The notes: generated by a model not told the origin, from the sequence alone. Positions 24,937 through 34,224 are shown, counted from the stretch's first letter. The stretch: DNA of 64,000 nucleotides from Alphaproteobacteria bacterium (GCA_020442385.1 JAGRKE010000002.1:372001-436000); one strand, 5' to 3'. Numbers and translations are program-made.

Positions 24937-26526
24937 ATGGTTAACGAGGTGACATTAGGTGCGGCCTTAAGAAGCACCATGATGAGCATCAATCGGACTC
25001 AGAATACGATTGATATCATCACAGAGCGTCTAGCCAGCGGGCTAGAGGTCAACTCCGCCATTGATGATCCCAAAAACTTTTTCGTGTCACGCTCCCTCAA
25101 AAACGAAGCCAGCGACAGCGCACGCCTGCTTGACGGCATCAACCAAAGTATCCGCACGATTCAAGAAGGTATTATCGGCCTTGAAGCCACAGAACGCCTT
25201 CTCGAACAGGGCGAAGCCGTCGTTTTGGAATCACAGAAAAAATTGCAAACCGGCGTAGAAGACCTTGCAGTCTTTGAGAAAATCTTCAATGTCAGCCCAC
25301 GCAGTTTGGACGCACAAATTATATCTGCCGCGCCGGATGTGTATTACCGCCTCAATGAAACAGCCGGCCCAATCGTTGATTCCGGCTTTGGCGGCGCTGG
25401 CCCGGTCGCAGCAACTTATGGCGGTGGAGCAGCCCCCAATGCGGGCTCTCTTTACACAAACGGCAGCCAGCCCAGCGTTAATTTCGACGGCATAAATGAA
25501 CGCATTAATGTCGCGGACTCCAGCATGATTAACACAGCGACAACTCCCGCCAGAACCATCGAGCTTGTATTCAATGCCGATACGGTCGCTGGACGACAAG
25601 TTTTGTACGAAGAAGGCGCGACTGTAAACGGTTTTACCATTTATATCGATAACGGGCTTGTACGTTTTGAAGCCGAAGACGATCAGGGCGCGGGGCGCTT
25701 TGGAAACCTCGATATCAGCTCCCCTGTGGTTGCCGGGCAAACCTATCACGTTGCCCTTGTTTTTGACGGTCCGGGCGATAGCGTCGCCGGCTTTGTGAAC
25801 GGCGTTAATGTCGGAACGGTCGCCGTAAACAGCGAGGGTATTTTTCCCTCTCACAGCGGAAATATCGGTATCGGCGGCGCAGCCGACGGCGTACAGTTCC
25901 ATGACGGAGAAGCAGGCTCAGCTGGATTCTATTTTGATGGACGCATTTCAAACGTGGCAATTTACAACCGCGCCTTGTCAGATACGGAGCTGTTAAATCA
26001 CGGCACATCACTTGATTCTGCCACATCATCACAATTCCAAAACAGAGATTTTAATTCCGTTTTGGAACAGCTGGACCGCATTGTCATTGACGCGAATTAC
26101 CGCGGCATCAACCTGCTCAAGGGCGACGATTTGCGCACCGATTTCAACAGCGAGCGCACAAGTTCTCTGACGACAGAAGGCGAAGATTTCAGCGTGAACG
26201 CTCTAGGAATTAAGAATTTTGATTTTACCCAAGCCGCCGATATAGAGAATATTTTGGACCAATTGAGCACCGCAAAAACAAAAGTGCGGGAATTTGCCTT
26301 CACTTTAAGCAACGATTTATCCGTTATCCAGATCCGCAGCGCTTTTACGCAAGAAGCCATTATAACGTTAGAGGGCGGCGCAGATGACCTTACAGTTGCC
26401 GATCAAAACGAAGAAGGGGCGAACTTGCTTGCTACACAAACGCGCCTTGCTTTGGGGACCACAGCTCTGAGCTTCGCAAGCCAAGCCCAAAACAGCATCA
26501 TCGACCTTTTTGGTCGCAACCAATAA
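24937..26526 (+). CDS. Flagellin with an inserted LamG/concanavalin-like domain
   Basis: The 529-residue protein has flagellin ends. The N-terminal D0/D1 part (about 1-120) shows ALRSTMMSINRTQNTIDIIT and SAIDDPKNFFVSRSLKNEAS. The C-terminal part (about 375-529) shows ANYRGINLLKGDD and DDLTVADQNEEGANLLATQT, ending SQAQNSIIDLFGRNQ. Between them, about 127-355, lies a LamG-like beta-sandwich: AAPDVYYRLNETAGPIVDSG, SVNFDGINERINVADSS, TIELVFNADT, YHVALVFDGPGDSVAGFVNG and FDGRISNVAIYNRALSDTEL. LamG domains usually bind glycans or proteins, so the filament would display one such domain per subunit. GAGG precedes the ATG. The following gene is an ordinary flagellin, and their ends are closely similar. 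Confidence 0.88.
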   Translation: MVNEVTLGAALRSTMMSINRTQNTIDIITERLASGLEVNSAIDDPKNFFVSRSLKNEASDSARLLDGINQSIRTIQEGIIGLEATERLLEQGEAVVLESQKKLQTGVEDLAVFEKIFNVSPRSLDAQIISAAPDVYYRLNETAGPIVDSGFGGAGPVAATYGGGAAPNAGSLYTNGSQPSVNFDGINERINVADSSMINTATTPARTIELVFNADTVAGRQVLYEEGATVNGFTIYIDNGLVRFEAEDDQGAGRFGNLDISSPVVAGQTYHVALVFDGPGDSVAGFVNGVNVGTVAVNSEGIFPSHSGNIGIGGAADGVQFHDGEAGSAGFYFDGRISNVAIYNRALSDTELLNHGTSLDSATSSQFQNRDFNSVLEQLDRIVIDANYRGINLLKGDDLRTDFNSERTSSLTTEGEDFSVNALGIKNFDFTQAADIENILDQLSTAKTKVREFAFTLSNDLSVIQIRSAFTQEAIITLEGGADDLTVADQNEEGANLLATQTRLALGTTALSFASQAQNSIIDLFGRNQ

Positions 26527-26538
26527 AACCGCTCAAAC

Positions 26539-26585
26539 ACCTGATTTTAATAGTAAAAACACTCGATTTTTTTCAGGTTTTTTTC
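26539..26585 (+). terminator. Possible terminator after the LamG-flagellin
   Basis: ACCTGA (26539-26544) and TCAGGT (26573-26578) form a 6-bp stem followed directly by a run of T. The 28-nt loop is long, so this is a weak candidate. Confidence 0.35.
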
Positions 26586-26632
26586 TTCAATCATTTTCAC
26601 ACACATACTTCACAGACTTTTCCCATTTTTTT

Positions 26633-26661
26633 AAGACAATTTTAAATCCTTGTGTTATATT
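26633..26661 (+). promoter_or_regulatory. Sigma-70-type promoter of the second flagellin
   Basis: AAGACA (26633-26638) and TATATT (26656-26661) are 17 nt apart, about 70 nt before the flagellin ATG, in an AT-rich leader. The -10 matches 5 of 6 and the -35 matches 4 of 6 consensus positions. Confidence 0.5.
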
Positions 26662-26730
26662 ATAGGGAATATACATCCAAGTAGTGGGTGTTTGCAGGAT
26701 GCATAATTAAACCTAGGAAAGGAGAATACT

Positions 26731-28404
26731 ATGTCTTCCGATGTTGTATTAACGTCTGCTCTAAGGAGCAACTTACTATCTCTCCAGAACACGCAGAGCC
26801 TTATTGACCGCACCCAGCTACGTCTGGCCACGGGTCTGAAAGTAAATTCTGCTCTGGACAATCCACAAAACTTTTTCACATCACAAAGCCTGAATAACCG
26901 CGCAAGCGATCTTTCACGTCTTTTGGATGGTATCGGTCAATCTATCAGAACGATTGAAACGGCGGATAACGGCGTAACAGCTTTGACAGGTCTTGTTGAG
27001 CAAGCTCAATCCATCGTGACATCTGCTCGTGACGAACTGGCAGCCTCCGAAGGTGAAGCCCGCTTGGTTGGCGGTGTTGACCTGAGCGATGTGGCAGACC
27101 TTGTTACAGATTTGGGTATCGCCAACGGCGCCACTCTGGACATCATCACAACTGATGATTCCGGCGCACAGATTACGCAGCAGGTTACAATCGACACAGG
27201 TGACACAGCAGCTTCTCTGGCCGCAGAAATCACCAACGCTTTTGCCGATAACGAAAACGGCGAAATCACTGCAAGCGTTACCGATGAAGGCTATCTGGTT
27301 ATTGAAAGCTCTGATGGTCGCAGCTTCCGCCTTGTTGACGAAGCGACAACAGCGATCACACAAGCTGGCCTTGATGCCCTTGGTATCGGTGATTACTTCG
27401 CGACTGAAAACCGCACAGGGGCCGGTACAACCGACCTGACAGCGACAATCGTGGCAGGCAGCACCATTTCATCCATCTCTCTGTATGAAGGTACAGGTGA
27501 CCTGGTTGAAGCGGGCGATCTGATCTCTGGCACATATACAGATGCCAGCGGAAATGCCGCATTGGACCTGACGCAAGGTAACATTGACATCTCTGTTACG
27601 ACTTCTGATGGCACAACGCAAAACTTTGCGGCTGCGCTTGATGTGACCGCTGTAACATTCCAGGACTTTGTTGACGAAATCAACAACGACTCAAACCTCA
27701 ACACATTAATTGAGGCGGAATTCGACAGCAGCACAGGTCAGCTCAGAATCACGTCCATCAATGACGGTGTAACCAATGCGACAATTAACTTCACCGGCCT
27801 TGCTGCTGGCGAGAATATTGCCCTTGGTTTTGGAGACCCTAACGGTAACCTTGACCCCATCACAACAGGCGCGGGTGCTGAAGATATCTCTTTCTACTTC
27901 AACAACTCGACAGAAGCTCTGGACGCCTTGGCGGCAGACTACAACACCCTCAGAGAGCAAATCGATGACTTGGTCAACGATGCGCAATATCGTGGTGTAA
28001 ACCTGCTCAATGGCGATGATTTGACAACGTTCTTTAACGAGAACAACACAAGCCAGCTTGTGACAAGCGGTCAGATCTTCACAGCCAACGGTCTGGGTAT
28101 TACTGAAGCAACATTCCGCTCCAGCACAGAGATTGAGTTGTCCGCAACACAAGCTCGTGATGCTCTGGAAAGCGTAAGAAACTTCGGTTCTACACTGGCA
28201 AACAACCTGTCTATCATTCAGACACGTCAGACTTTCACACAAGAAACCATCAACACCCTCACAGCGGGCGCGGATGACCTTGTGGTTGCTGACCAGAATG
28301 AAGAAGGTGCAAACTTGCTGGCTCTGCAAACCCGTCAGGCCTTGGGTGTTACCGCCCTGTCCCTCGCGGCGCAGTCACAGCAGTCAGTCTTGTCACTGTT
28401 CTAA
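26731..28404 (+). CDS. Flagellin (major-filament candidate)
   Basis: The 557-residue flagellin has N-terminal D0/D1 with ALRSNLLSLQNTQSLIDRTQ and LATGLKVNSALDNPQNFFTS, and a C-terminal D1/D0 with AQYRGVNLLNGDDL, TFTQETINTLTAGADDLVVA and a final Gln-rich helix. The middle (about 105-400) carries Asp/Thr/Gly-rich beta domains, among them flagellin-IN-like segments (IDTGDTAASLAAEITNAF; DFVDEINNDSNLNTLIEAEF). GGAG precedes the ATG. It has its own promoter and a strong terminator, and is followed by flbT-flaF, which regulate flagellin. Confidence 0.95.
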   Translation: MSSDVVLTSALRSNLLSLQNTQSLIDRTQLRLATGLKVNSALDNPQNFFTSQSLNNRASDLSRLLDGIGQSIRTIETADNGVTALTGLVEQAQSIVTSARDELAASEGEARLVGGVDLSDVADLVTDLGIANGATLDIITTDDSGAQITQQVTIDTGDTAASLAAEITNAFADNENGEITASVTDEGYLVIESSDGRSFRLVDEATTAITQAGLDALGIGDYFATENRTGAGTTDLTATIVAGSTISSISLYEGTGDLVEAGDLISGTYTDASGNAALDLTQGNIDISVTTSDGTTQNFAAALDVTAVTFQDFVDEINNDSNLNTLIEAEFDSSTGQLRITSINDGVTNATINFTGLAAGENIALGFGDPNGNLDPITTGAGAEDISFYFNNSTEALDALAADYNTLREQIDDLVNDAQYRGVNLLNGDDLTTFFNENNTSQLVTSGQIFTANGLGITEATFRSSTEIELSATQARDALESVRNFGSTLANNLSIIQTRQTFTQETINTLTAGADDLVVADQNEEGANLLALQTRQALGVTALSLAAQSQQSVLSLF

Positions 28405-28433
28405 TAATTCAGTTAACGCATTTAGCGAATATA

Positions 28434-28465
28434 AAGACCGGGAAAGAAATTCCCGGTCTTTTTTA
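28434..28465 (+). terminator. Intrinsic terminator after the flagellin gene
   Basis: AAGACCGGGAA and TTCCCGGTCTT form a perfect 11-bp stem around a 5-nt loop, followed by TTTT. It stands 30 nt after the flagellin stop. Confidence 0.92.
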
Positions 28466-28560
28466 TTGGTCAGTGTTTATTTTAATGATTCTCAAAGTTT
28501 TTATGTGCTATACTTAAGACAGTAGCAGAATGCTATCTTATCAAAGAAAGGAAGAATTCC

Positions 28561-28959
28561 ATGGCACTCGTAATCGATCTCAAACCAGGTGAAAAAATTT
28601 TAATCGGCGAAGCCGTCATTACCAATGATGCGCAGCGCACCCGGCTTCATATTGCCGGTGACTCACCCATCCTGCGCGAAAAAGATATTTTGCACGAAGA
28701 AGAGGCCGACACGCCGTGCAAGAAAATATATTTCCTGATTCAATGCATGTATTTGGCGCGTGATCCGCAGACCTATCACAAGCGCTATTTCGATATGGTG
28801 CGTGAGGTGCAAAAAGCCTCCCCCTCGAGCAGCTTTTTCTTCATGCAGATTAATGAACATATTATTGAAGACACCTATTACAAGGCCCTGAAGCTGGCCA
28901 AGCAACTCATAGAACATGAACGGGAGCTGGTTGACCATGCCAAAAAAGCCAACCTATAA
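28561..28959 (+). CDS. flbT: FlbT, post-transcriptional regulator of flagellin
   Basis: FlbT binds flagellin mRNA leaders in Caulobacter and lowers their stability until the hook is complete. The 132-residue product starts MALVIDLKPGEKILIGEAVI, has the conserved RTRLHIAGDSPILREKDIL, and a C-terminal helical part (YFLIQCMYLARDPQTYHKRY). AAAGGA precedes the ATG. It follows the flagellin terminator and overlaps flaF by 23 nt. An extended -10-like TGCTATACT lies about 50 nt upstream. Confidence 0.94.
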   Translation: MALVIDLKPGEKILIGEAVITNDAQRTRLHIAGDSPILREKDILHEEEADTPCKKIYFLIQCMYLARDPQTYHKRYFDMVREVQKASPSSSFFFMQINEHIIEDTYYKALKLAKQLIEHERELVDHAKKANL

Positions 28960-29365
28960 CCCGCACGCCGCCGCCGCCAGCGCTTATGGCGACAATGCGC
29001 AAAAGAACGCCCCCGATCAGCGCGAACTGGAAGGGCGCATTCTACTCAAAGCAGCAAAACTGATCAAAGATCTGCAAGATGATTGGGAGAACGTGAACTC
29101 AGAGATCCTCGAAAGCACCCTGCTTTATAACCGACAAGTCTGGATGATCTTTTACGATACGGCGCTTGAAAATCCCGAGGGAGATCGCCCCAGTGAGCTG
29201 CGCAGCAATATTATCAATCTCGCCAATTTCATTTTTAAGCGCGAAGTTGAGATCATTGCCAAGCCGGAAAAGCAAAAGCTGGATGTTCTGGTGAACATCA
29301 ATCGGGAAATTGCCGCCGGCTTGATGTCAAAACCACAAACATCAGGCACGCCGCCTGCATCCTAG
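28937..29365 (+). CDS. flaF: FlaF, flagellin synthesis/secretion regulator
   Basis: FlaF works opposite or together with FlbT to allow flagellin production and export. The 142-residue product (start at 28937, MPKKPTYNPHAAAASAYGDN) has the FlaF pattern RELEGRILLKAAKLIKDLQD, TLLYNRQVWMIFYDTALENP and SNIINLANFIFKREVEI. An upstream in-frame start at 28916 would lie deeper in flbT and lacks family similarity. Translational coupling with flbT is likely. Confidence 0.92.
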   Translation: MPKKPTYNPHAAAASAYGDNAQKNAPDQRELEGRILLKAAKLIKDLQDDWENVNSEILESTLLYNRQVWMIFYDTALENPEGDRPSELRSNIINLANFIFKREVEIIAKPEKQKLDVLVNINREIAAGLMSKPQTSGTPPAS

Positions 29366-29383
29366 CTTCAATCACACAGCCAT

Positions 29384-29412
29384 AAAAAAAGCGCTCCTTT
29401 AACAAGAGCGCT
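29384..29412 (-). terminator. Terminator of the FlaG-like gene
   Basis: Read leftward, AGCGCTC and GAGCGCT form a 7-bp stem around a 9-nt loop, followed by a run of seven T. It stands 27 nt after the stop of the minus-strand gene. Read rightward it could also help end flaF, though without a T-run. Confidence 0.85.
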
Positions 29413-29438
29413 GCTTTGGCTTTGAACCCTGATATCTT

Positions 29439-29933
29439 TTAAGCCGTCACATTCACCGAAGACGATACAACCTGCCCGGACTGCGCTCCGGCGCTGAACG
29501 CTGCGATAGCTGCCTGTGCTTGCGCAGCACCGGCTGTATTTACAACCCCACCCTGACCACCTTGCTGGGCAATAGCAGTCGCTTGAAAAGCTGCACTTTC
29601 CTGAGGCGCGGAGGGAGCATCTACTCTCTCAGAGCGCGCAAAAGAGCTCTCACCCTGAAGCTGCGCCGCAGCGCGCTCACGCTGCTCTAATGTCTTCTCA
29701 GAAGGATATTGCTTTAGAACATCGCCTGTCTCCGAATCGCGTATCTGCAATACGGCAGTATCAAAATTGGTATCAAGCGCATAATAGGGACTAACAAATG
29801 GGGCAACGGGCGCACGCGCAACCTGGTCGCCCAACTCAAAATTGGACGCGGCGGCGTTGCTCGCAACCGCCTCAGCAGCGATCGCACGCGCTGTAGAAGT
29901 GCCTGATATGACTGAATTTACAGTTTCTATCAT
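29439..29933 (-). CDS. FlaG-like protein
   Basis: The 164-residue product has an Ala/Ser/Gln-rich low-complexity character with one conserved core, YYALDTNFDTAVLQIRDSET followed by GDVLKQYPSEKTLEQRE. This resembles the FlaG core (D-x-V-x-I-x-D-x-x-T-G-E-V-x-x-x-x-P). FlaG affects filament length in other bacteria. It lies between the flagellin/flbT/flaF group and fliF, on the opposite strand, as a single gene with its own terminator. No signal peptide is seen. Confidence 0.65.
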   Translation of the reverse strand: MIETVNSVISGTSTARAIAAEAVASNAAASNFELGDQVARAPVAPFVSPYYALDTNFDTAVLQIRDSETGDVLKQYPSEKTLEQRERAAAQLQGESSFARSERVDAPSAPQESAAFQATAIAQQGGQGGVVNTAGAAQAQAAIAAFSAGAQSGQVVSSSVNVTA

Positions 29934-30328
29934 CGTGTTTTCCTAACCATCCGATACAACTTCCGCTATACAAACGGACATAAAATTCGGATATACTACC
30001 CTAGTATCAGAATATCAATTCTCCATCAAAAAGTCAAGGGTTTTAGCCCCTCTTGACTTATGTTTTTTACCATAAAAAATATAAGTTTTTAAAGCAAAAA
30101 ATACGCTTTTCGCGGCTTTTATTTTTACGCATTTATTTTATCCACAGCATGATGGAAAAATCTGAAAAAAAAGACTATAATGGGTAATAGGTTTGTGTTC
30201 GATGATTCGTTTCGGGCGCGCCTATATAAAACGACCGCAAGGTTATAAAGTTAAATACGGGTTTGTGACCACCCCACTCTCTACCGGGACTTCGTGTCAA
30301 ATTCCTGAGCAAACAAAAGGTATGATCG
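29934..30328. other. AT-rich intergenic region before fliF
   Basis: This 395-nt gap has no credible gene. It contains ATACTA-CCC-TAGTAT (29993-30007), a 6-bp palindrome about 60 nt before the FlaG-like start. A 10-bp stem with one bulge (30031-30040 with 30049-30059) is followed by TTTTTT at 30063-30068. The rest is AT-rich leader of fliF. No sigma-54-type site was found. Confidence 0.5.
30031..30068 (+). terminator. Terminator-like hairpin upstream of fliF
   Basis: AAGTCAAG-GG pairs with CC-T-CTTGACTT (single bulged T) and is followed by a run of six T. No plus-strand gene ends nearby, so it may attenuate transcription into fliF or stop read-through from flaF. Confidence 0.4.
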
Positions 30329-31972
30329 GTGAACAGCTTTCTTGAAACACTTCGGCAGCTTGGCCCCTCGCGTCTAGGCATTATGAGCGCGATCCTCGTT
30401 GGTTTAATGATGTTCTTTGTGTTCATCTCCATGCGAATATCAACGCCGGAGATGAAGCTGCTCTACAGCGATCTCTCAACAGCCGACTCCAGCGCAATAG
30501 CCGCCAAACTTGAAGAAAATCAAATTCCTTATGAGATTTCCGTCGACGGCTCGCGAATCATCGCGCCAGAAGATGAAATTGGCCGCGCTAGAATGCTGCT
30601 CGCCGCTGAAGGTTTACCCAATGGCGGGTCGATGGGGTATGAACTTTTTGACAAGCAATCGGGCTTTGGCACCACCAATTTCGTACAAAATATAAATCAG
30701 GTTCGCGCCTTGGAAGGTGAGCTGTCACGCACCATCAGCTCTCTGGACAGCATCCGCAGCGCTCGCGTTCATTTGGTTTTACCCCAGCGCGAACTTTTCA
30801 GCCGCGAAAGCCGCCCCTCCAGCGCCAGCGTCTTTCTGGGCGTGCGTCCCGGCGCGATAGTAGAGCGCCAGCAAATTCTCGGTATCCAATCGCTCGTGGC
30901 ATCGGCCGTACCTGAATTGAAAATTTCGAATGTGTCGATTATCGACAGCAACGGCAATCTGCTGGCCAAGGGCGAAGAAGAATCCGATAATCTCCTCTCT
31001 GTTCAGGCCGAAGAAATGCGCCGCAATCTCGAAGCGCGCCTGACAGAAAAAATCGAAGATCAGGTCGGACGTATTGTCGGTTTCGGCAATGTGCGCGCGC
31101 TCGTAACGGCCGAGATGAATTTCGACCGCATCAGCACGAACGAAGAGCTGTTCGACCCTGAAACTCAGGTTGTGCGCTCCTCTCAGGTTACAGAAGAAAG
31201 CAACACCGAGCGCGAACCGAACCCGCAGGATATCTCTGTTGAGAATAACCTGCCGGGCGTGGGCGGGGATTTGTTGATTGACGAACCCCCCAGCGCTGAA
31301 AGCACACGCCTTGAAGAGGTTACAAATTTCGAAATCAGCCGCACCGTGCGCAACACAGTGCGCGAAGCCGGTGAAATTACCAAACTCTCCGTCGGGGTTT
31401 TGGTTGATGGCCGCTACTCCACCAACGAAGAAGGCGATAAAGTTTACGAACCACGCACTCAGCAAGAGCTGGATCAAATTTCATCTCTGGTAAAAAGCGC
31501 GATCGGATATGACGATATTCGCGGAGACAATATCGAGGTTGTGAACTTGCAATTCGCCGAAATCGACACGGATGAAGAATTTATTGATGAGCGCCTGCTC
31601 TTTGGCTTTGAAAAAGGCCAGTTGCTTGATGTCGCGGAATTCCTGATTGTCGGGATTATGATTGTGCTGGTGGCCTTGCTGGTCCTGCAGCCGATGGTCA
31701 ACCGCTTGCTGGAGGCCGAAGCGCCCGATGTTGATGAAACGCTGGAAGCCGATCTTCTGGCCGCACGCCCGGCCAACCCGGCTCTGGCTGCACCTGATGG
31801 TGATGTATCCTTTATGGGCGGCGACGCCGGAGAAGAAGACAGCCTGATCAACATTTCAGGTGTAGACGGCAAGGTAAAGGCCGCATCCGTTAAGAAAGTA
31901 GAAGAGATAGTGGAAAACTATCCGATGGAAACCATTTCAGTTATTCGCAGCTGGATGACACAAGAGAGCTAA
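30329..31972 (+). CDS. fliF: FliF, MS-ring protein
   Basis: FliF forms the MS ring, the first-assembled base of the flagellum. The 547-residue protein has an N-terminal membrane helix (about 18-40), the ring-building motifs (EMKLLYSDLSTADSSAIAAK, LPNGGSMGYELFDKQSGFGT, ALEGELSRTISSLDSIRSAR), a second membrane helix (about 437-455) and a C-terminal FliG-binding tail. GTG at 30329 is taken as start. It has AAGG 8 nt upstream, while the nearby ATG at 30322 stops after seven codons. It begins the fliFGHN-motA-flbD series. Confidence 0.96.
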   Translation: MNSFLETLRQLGPSRLGIMSAILVGLMMFFVFISMRISTPEMKLLYSDLSTADSSAIAAKLEENQIPYEISVDGSRIIAPEDEIGRARMLLAAEGLPNGGSMGYELFDKQSGFGTTNFVQNINQVRALEGELSRTISSLDSIRSARVHLVLPQRELFSRESRPSSASVFLGVRPGAIVERQQILGIQSLVASAVPELKISNVSIIDSNGNLLAKGEEESDNLLSVQAEEMRRNLEARLTEKIEDQVGRIVGFGNVRALVTAEMNFDRISTNEELFDPETQVVRSSQVTEESNTEREPNPQDISVENNLPGVGGDLLIDEPPSAESTRLEEVTNFEISRTVRNTVREAGEITKLSVGVLVDGRYSTNEEGDKVYEPRTQQELDQISSLVKSAIGYDDIRGDNIEVVNLQFAEIDTDEEFIDERLLFGFEKGQLLDVAEFLIVGIMIVLVALLVLQPMVNRLLEAEAPDVDETLEADLLAARPANPALAAPDGDVSFMGGDAGEEDSLINISGVDGKVKAASVKKVEEIVENYPMETISVIRSWMTQES

Positions 31973-31990
31973 GGAAACGGGACGAGGACC

Positions 31991-33010
31991 ATGCGCGTAC
32001 GTGAAGATTACAGAACATTAACAGGCCCTGAAAAGGCTGCGATCCTGATGCTGTCATTGGGCGAGGAGCAAACAGCCAGCCTGTTCCAGCACATGGATGA
32101 TGAAGAGATCATGGAAATCTCACAAACCATGTCGGGCCTTGGAAAAATCAGCCCGAACGTGGTGGAACGCCTGTTTATCGAATTTGCCGAGCAAATGACC
32201 TCGACCAACGCGGTTATCGGCTCGACCGACAGCACAGAGCGCCTTCTGAAAAAGGCCGGGCTGAGCGGTGAGCGTATTGATAATATCATGGAAGAAATTC
32301 GCGGACCTGCCGGCCGCACGATGTGGGAAAAGCTGGGTAATGTGAATGAAGAGGTTCTGGCCGCCTTCTTGCAAAAAGAATATCCGCAGACCGTTGCCGT
32401 CGTGCTCTCTAAGGTAACAACTGATCACGCCGCGCGCGTTCTGGCCATGCTGCCGGAGAATTTCGCGCTGGAAGTTATTCACCGTATGCTGCGCATGGAA
32501 GCGGTACAAAAGGAAATCCTCGAAGAGGTTGAGAAAACCCTTCGCACCGAATTCATGACCAACCTGGCCCGTACACAGCGCCGCGATTCACACGAATTGA
32601 TCGCTGATATTTTCAACAATATGGAGCGTTCTGTTGAAGGCCGCTTCATGGAAGAACTGGAGAAAAGCGCGCCCGATGCCGCCGAGAAAATCCGCGCTCT
32701 TATGTTTACATTCGAAGATCTCACGAATCTGGACCCTGCAAGCATGCAAACCCTGATCCGCGCGGTCGACAAAGACAAGCTTCCAACCGCTCTGAAAGGT
32801 GCGACAGAAACCCTGCGCGACCTGTTCTTCTCCAATATGTCCGAGCGCGCCGCCAAAATCATGAAAGAAGATATGTCCGCGATGGGCCCTGTGCGCCTGA
32901 AGGATGTTGAAGAATCACAGCAATATGTTGTGAACGTGGCCAAAGATCTTGAGAGCCGCGGAGAGATTACAATTGCCAGCGGTAGCGAAGAAGACGAACT
33001 GATTTATTAA
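31991..33010 (+). CDS. fliG: FliG, motor switch protein
   Basis: FliG is the C-ring protein that contacts MotA and generates torque. The 339-residue length is standard. Conserved parts include [20 protein letters not shown], the EHPQ-like surface ([17 protein letters not shown]), and the C-terminal torque helix [18 protein letters not shown] with [20 protein letters not shown]. It lies 18 nt after fliF and 2 nt before fliH. Confidence 0.97.
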   Translation: MRVREDYRTLTGPEKAAILMLSLGEEQTASLFQHMDDEEIMEISQTMSGLGKISPNVVERLFIEFAEQMTSTNAVIGSTDSTERLLKKAGLSGERIDNIMEEIRGPAGRTMWEKLGNVNEEVLAAFLQKEYPQTVAVVLSKVTTDHAARVLAMLPENFALEVIHRMLRMEAVQKEILEEVEKTLRTEFMTNLARTQRRDSHELIADIFNNMERSVEGRFMEELEKSAPDAAEKIRALMFTFEDLTNLDPASMQTLIRAVDKDKLPTALKGATETLRDLFFSNMSERAAKIMKEDMSAMGPVRLKDVEESQQYVVNVAKDLESRGEITIASGSEEDELIY

Positions 33011-33012
33011 GC

Positions 33013-33780
33013 ATGACTGACAAGGCTTTGCAAAAAAACGAAACAAAAAAATTCTTCTTCCATATGAATATTTTCGACGACGATGTCGAAGACGAGGTGG
33101 AGGAAACCCCTCCGCCGCCTGTATTCAGCGAGGAAGAACTCGCCGATGCCCGTAAATCCGGCTACGAGAAAGGCAAGGCTGACGGCTCTGATGAAGCCTC
33201 CAAAGCCGAAAAATCCAGCCGCGCGCAGCTTGTGGCCACTGTTTTGCAACAAATCGGGGAAAAAACCGACGACCTTTTCACGCAGGAACAAAAAAGGGGC
33301 AAACTCTATGAACGAGAAGCCGTAGAGCTTTGCCTGCATGTTTTTGAGAAAATGTTTCCCCATTACAATAAAGAACACGGCTTTGAAGAATTAAAAGCCA
33401 GTATTTCGAATATCCTCGAAAAACAGCAAAATCAGATCAAAATACAAATATATGTGCAGCCCGATATCGTTGAAGCGATCCAAAAAATGATAGCCGAGCT
33501 GAAAAACAAGGGATTTCAGGCTGTCATCACCGTCGAAGCGGATGAAAACCTGCCCCATGGCGGCTGCAAAATGAGCTGGCATGACGGCGGCGCCCTGCAC
33601 GATCCCGAAGCTTTGGCTGAACAAATCAAGGCTTTAATGCAGCAGACTCTTGCAGGGACAGCTCCAAACAGTCATGATAAGGAAGAGCGTTTTGCATCGG
33701 ATGCGCCCGTTGAGAATTCAACGCCGGATGAAATGACCGAGCAGAATACAGATAACGAAGTGGAGAAAGCTGATGAGTGA
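33013..33780 (+). CDS. fliH: FliH, export ATPase regulator
   Basis: FliH holds the FliI ATPase at the export gate. The 255-residue product has an acidic N-terminus (FDDDVEDEVEETPPPPVFSE), a helical middle with ELADARKSGYEKGKADG, and the FliH-like C-terminal domain (AVELCLHVFEKMFPHYNKEH; IYVQPDIVEAIQKMI; LPHGGCKMSWHDGGALHDPE). A further acidic tail of about 40 residues is unusual. It overlaps fliN by 8 nt. fliI and fliJ are far away at 43.3-45.1 kb. Confidence 0.88.
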   Translation: MTDKALQKNETKKFFFHMNIFDDDVEDEVEETPPPPVFSEEELADARKSGYEKGKADGSDEASKAEKSSRAQLVATVLQQIGEKTDDLFTQEQKRGKLYEREAVELCLHVFEKMFPHYNKEHGFEELKASISNILEKQQNQIKIQIYVQPDIVEAIQKMIAELKNKGFQAVITVEADENLPHGGCKMSWHDGGALHDPEALAEQIKALMQQTLAGTAPNSHDKEERFASDAPVENSTPDEMTEQNTDNEVEKADE

Positions 33781-34183
33781 AGAAGACGGCCAAAGCCAGG
33801 ATGACATCGACAAAATGTTTGATGAAGATGCCGACGCTGCTGCTCCAGCCGAGGGCGGTATGGACCTTGATGAGATTGAGGGAGATGACCCGCATGCCCC
33901 TACTCTGGATCAAGAATTCGACATCGGTGAGCCGATGGCCAATGACGTGACCGCTATTTACGACATCCCTGTACAAATTTCTGCAGTTTTGGGCCGCTCG
34001 ACCATGCAGGTCAGCCAGCTTTTGAAACTGGGACGGGGCGCGGTTGTTGAGCTTGACAGAAAAGTCGGTGAAGCCATCGATATTTACGTGAATAACCGTC
34101 TGGTTGCCCGCGGCGAGGTTGTCGTTGTGGAAGACAAGCTGGGCGTAACCATGACCGAGATTGTAAAATCTGACAGAAGCTAG
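33773..34183 (+). CDS. fliN: FliN, motor switch protein
   Basis: FliN forms the lower C-ring with FliM. The 136-residue protein has an acidic N-terminus starting MSEEDGQSQDDIDKMFDEDA and a SpoA domain (about 60-132) with YDIPVQISAVLGRSTMQVSQ, LLKLGRGAVVELDRKVGEAI and the C-terminal VARGEVVVVEDKLGVTMTEI. The N-terminal QDDIDKMF resembles the FliM CheY-binding peptide. It is translationally coupled to fliH. Confidence 0.95.
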   Translation: MSEEDGQSQDDIDKMFDEDADAAAPAEGGMDLDEIEGDDPHAPTLDQEFDIGEPMANDVTAIYDIPVQISAVLGRSTMQVSQLLKLGRGAVVELDRKVGEAIDIYVNNRLVARGEVVVVEDKLGVTMTEIVKSDRS

Positions 34184-34224
34184 TTTCAGACACCCGTAAG
34201 CTTTAAAGGATATAAGGCACACAA

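Noticed and set aside
24937-26526. Flagellinolysin (protease-bearing flagellin)
   Set aside because: No HExxH metalloprotease motif is present in the insert. The strands and motifs fit LamG instead.
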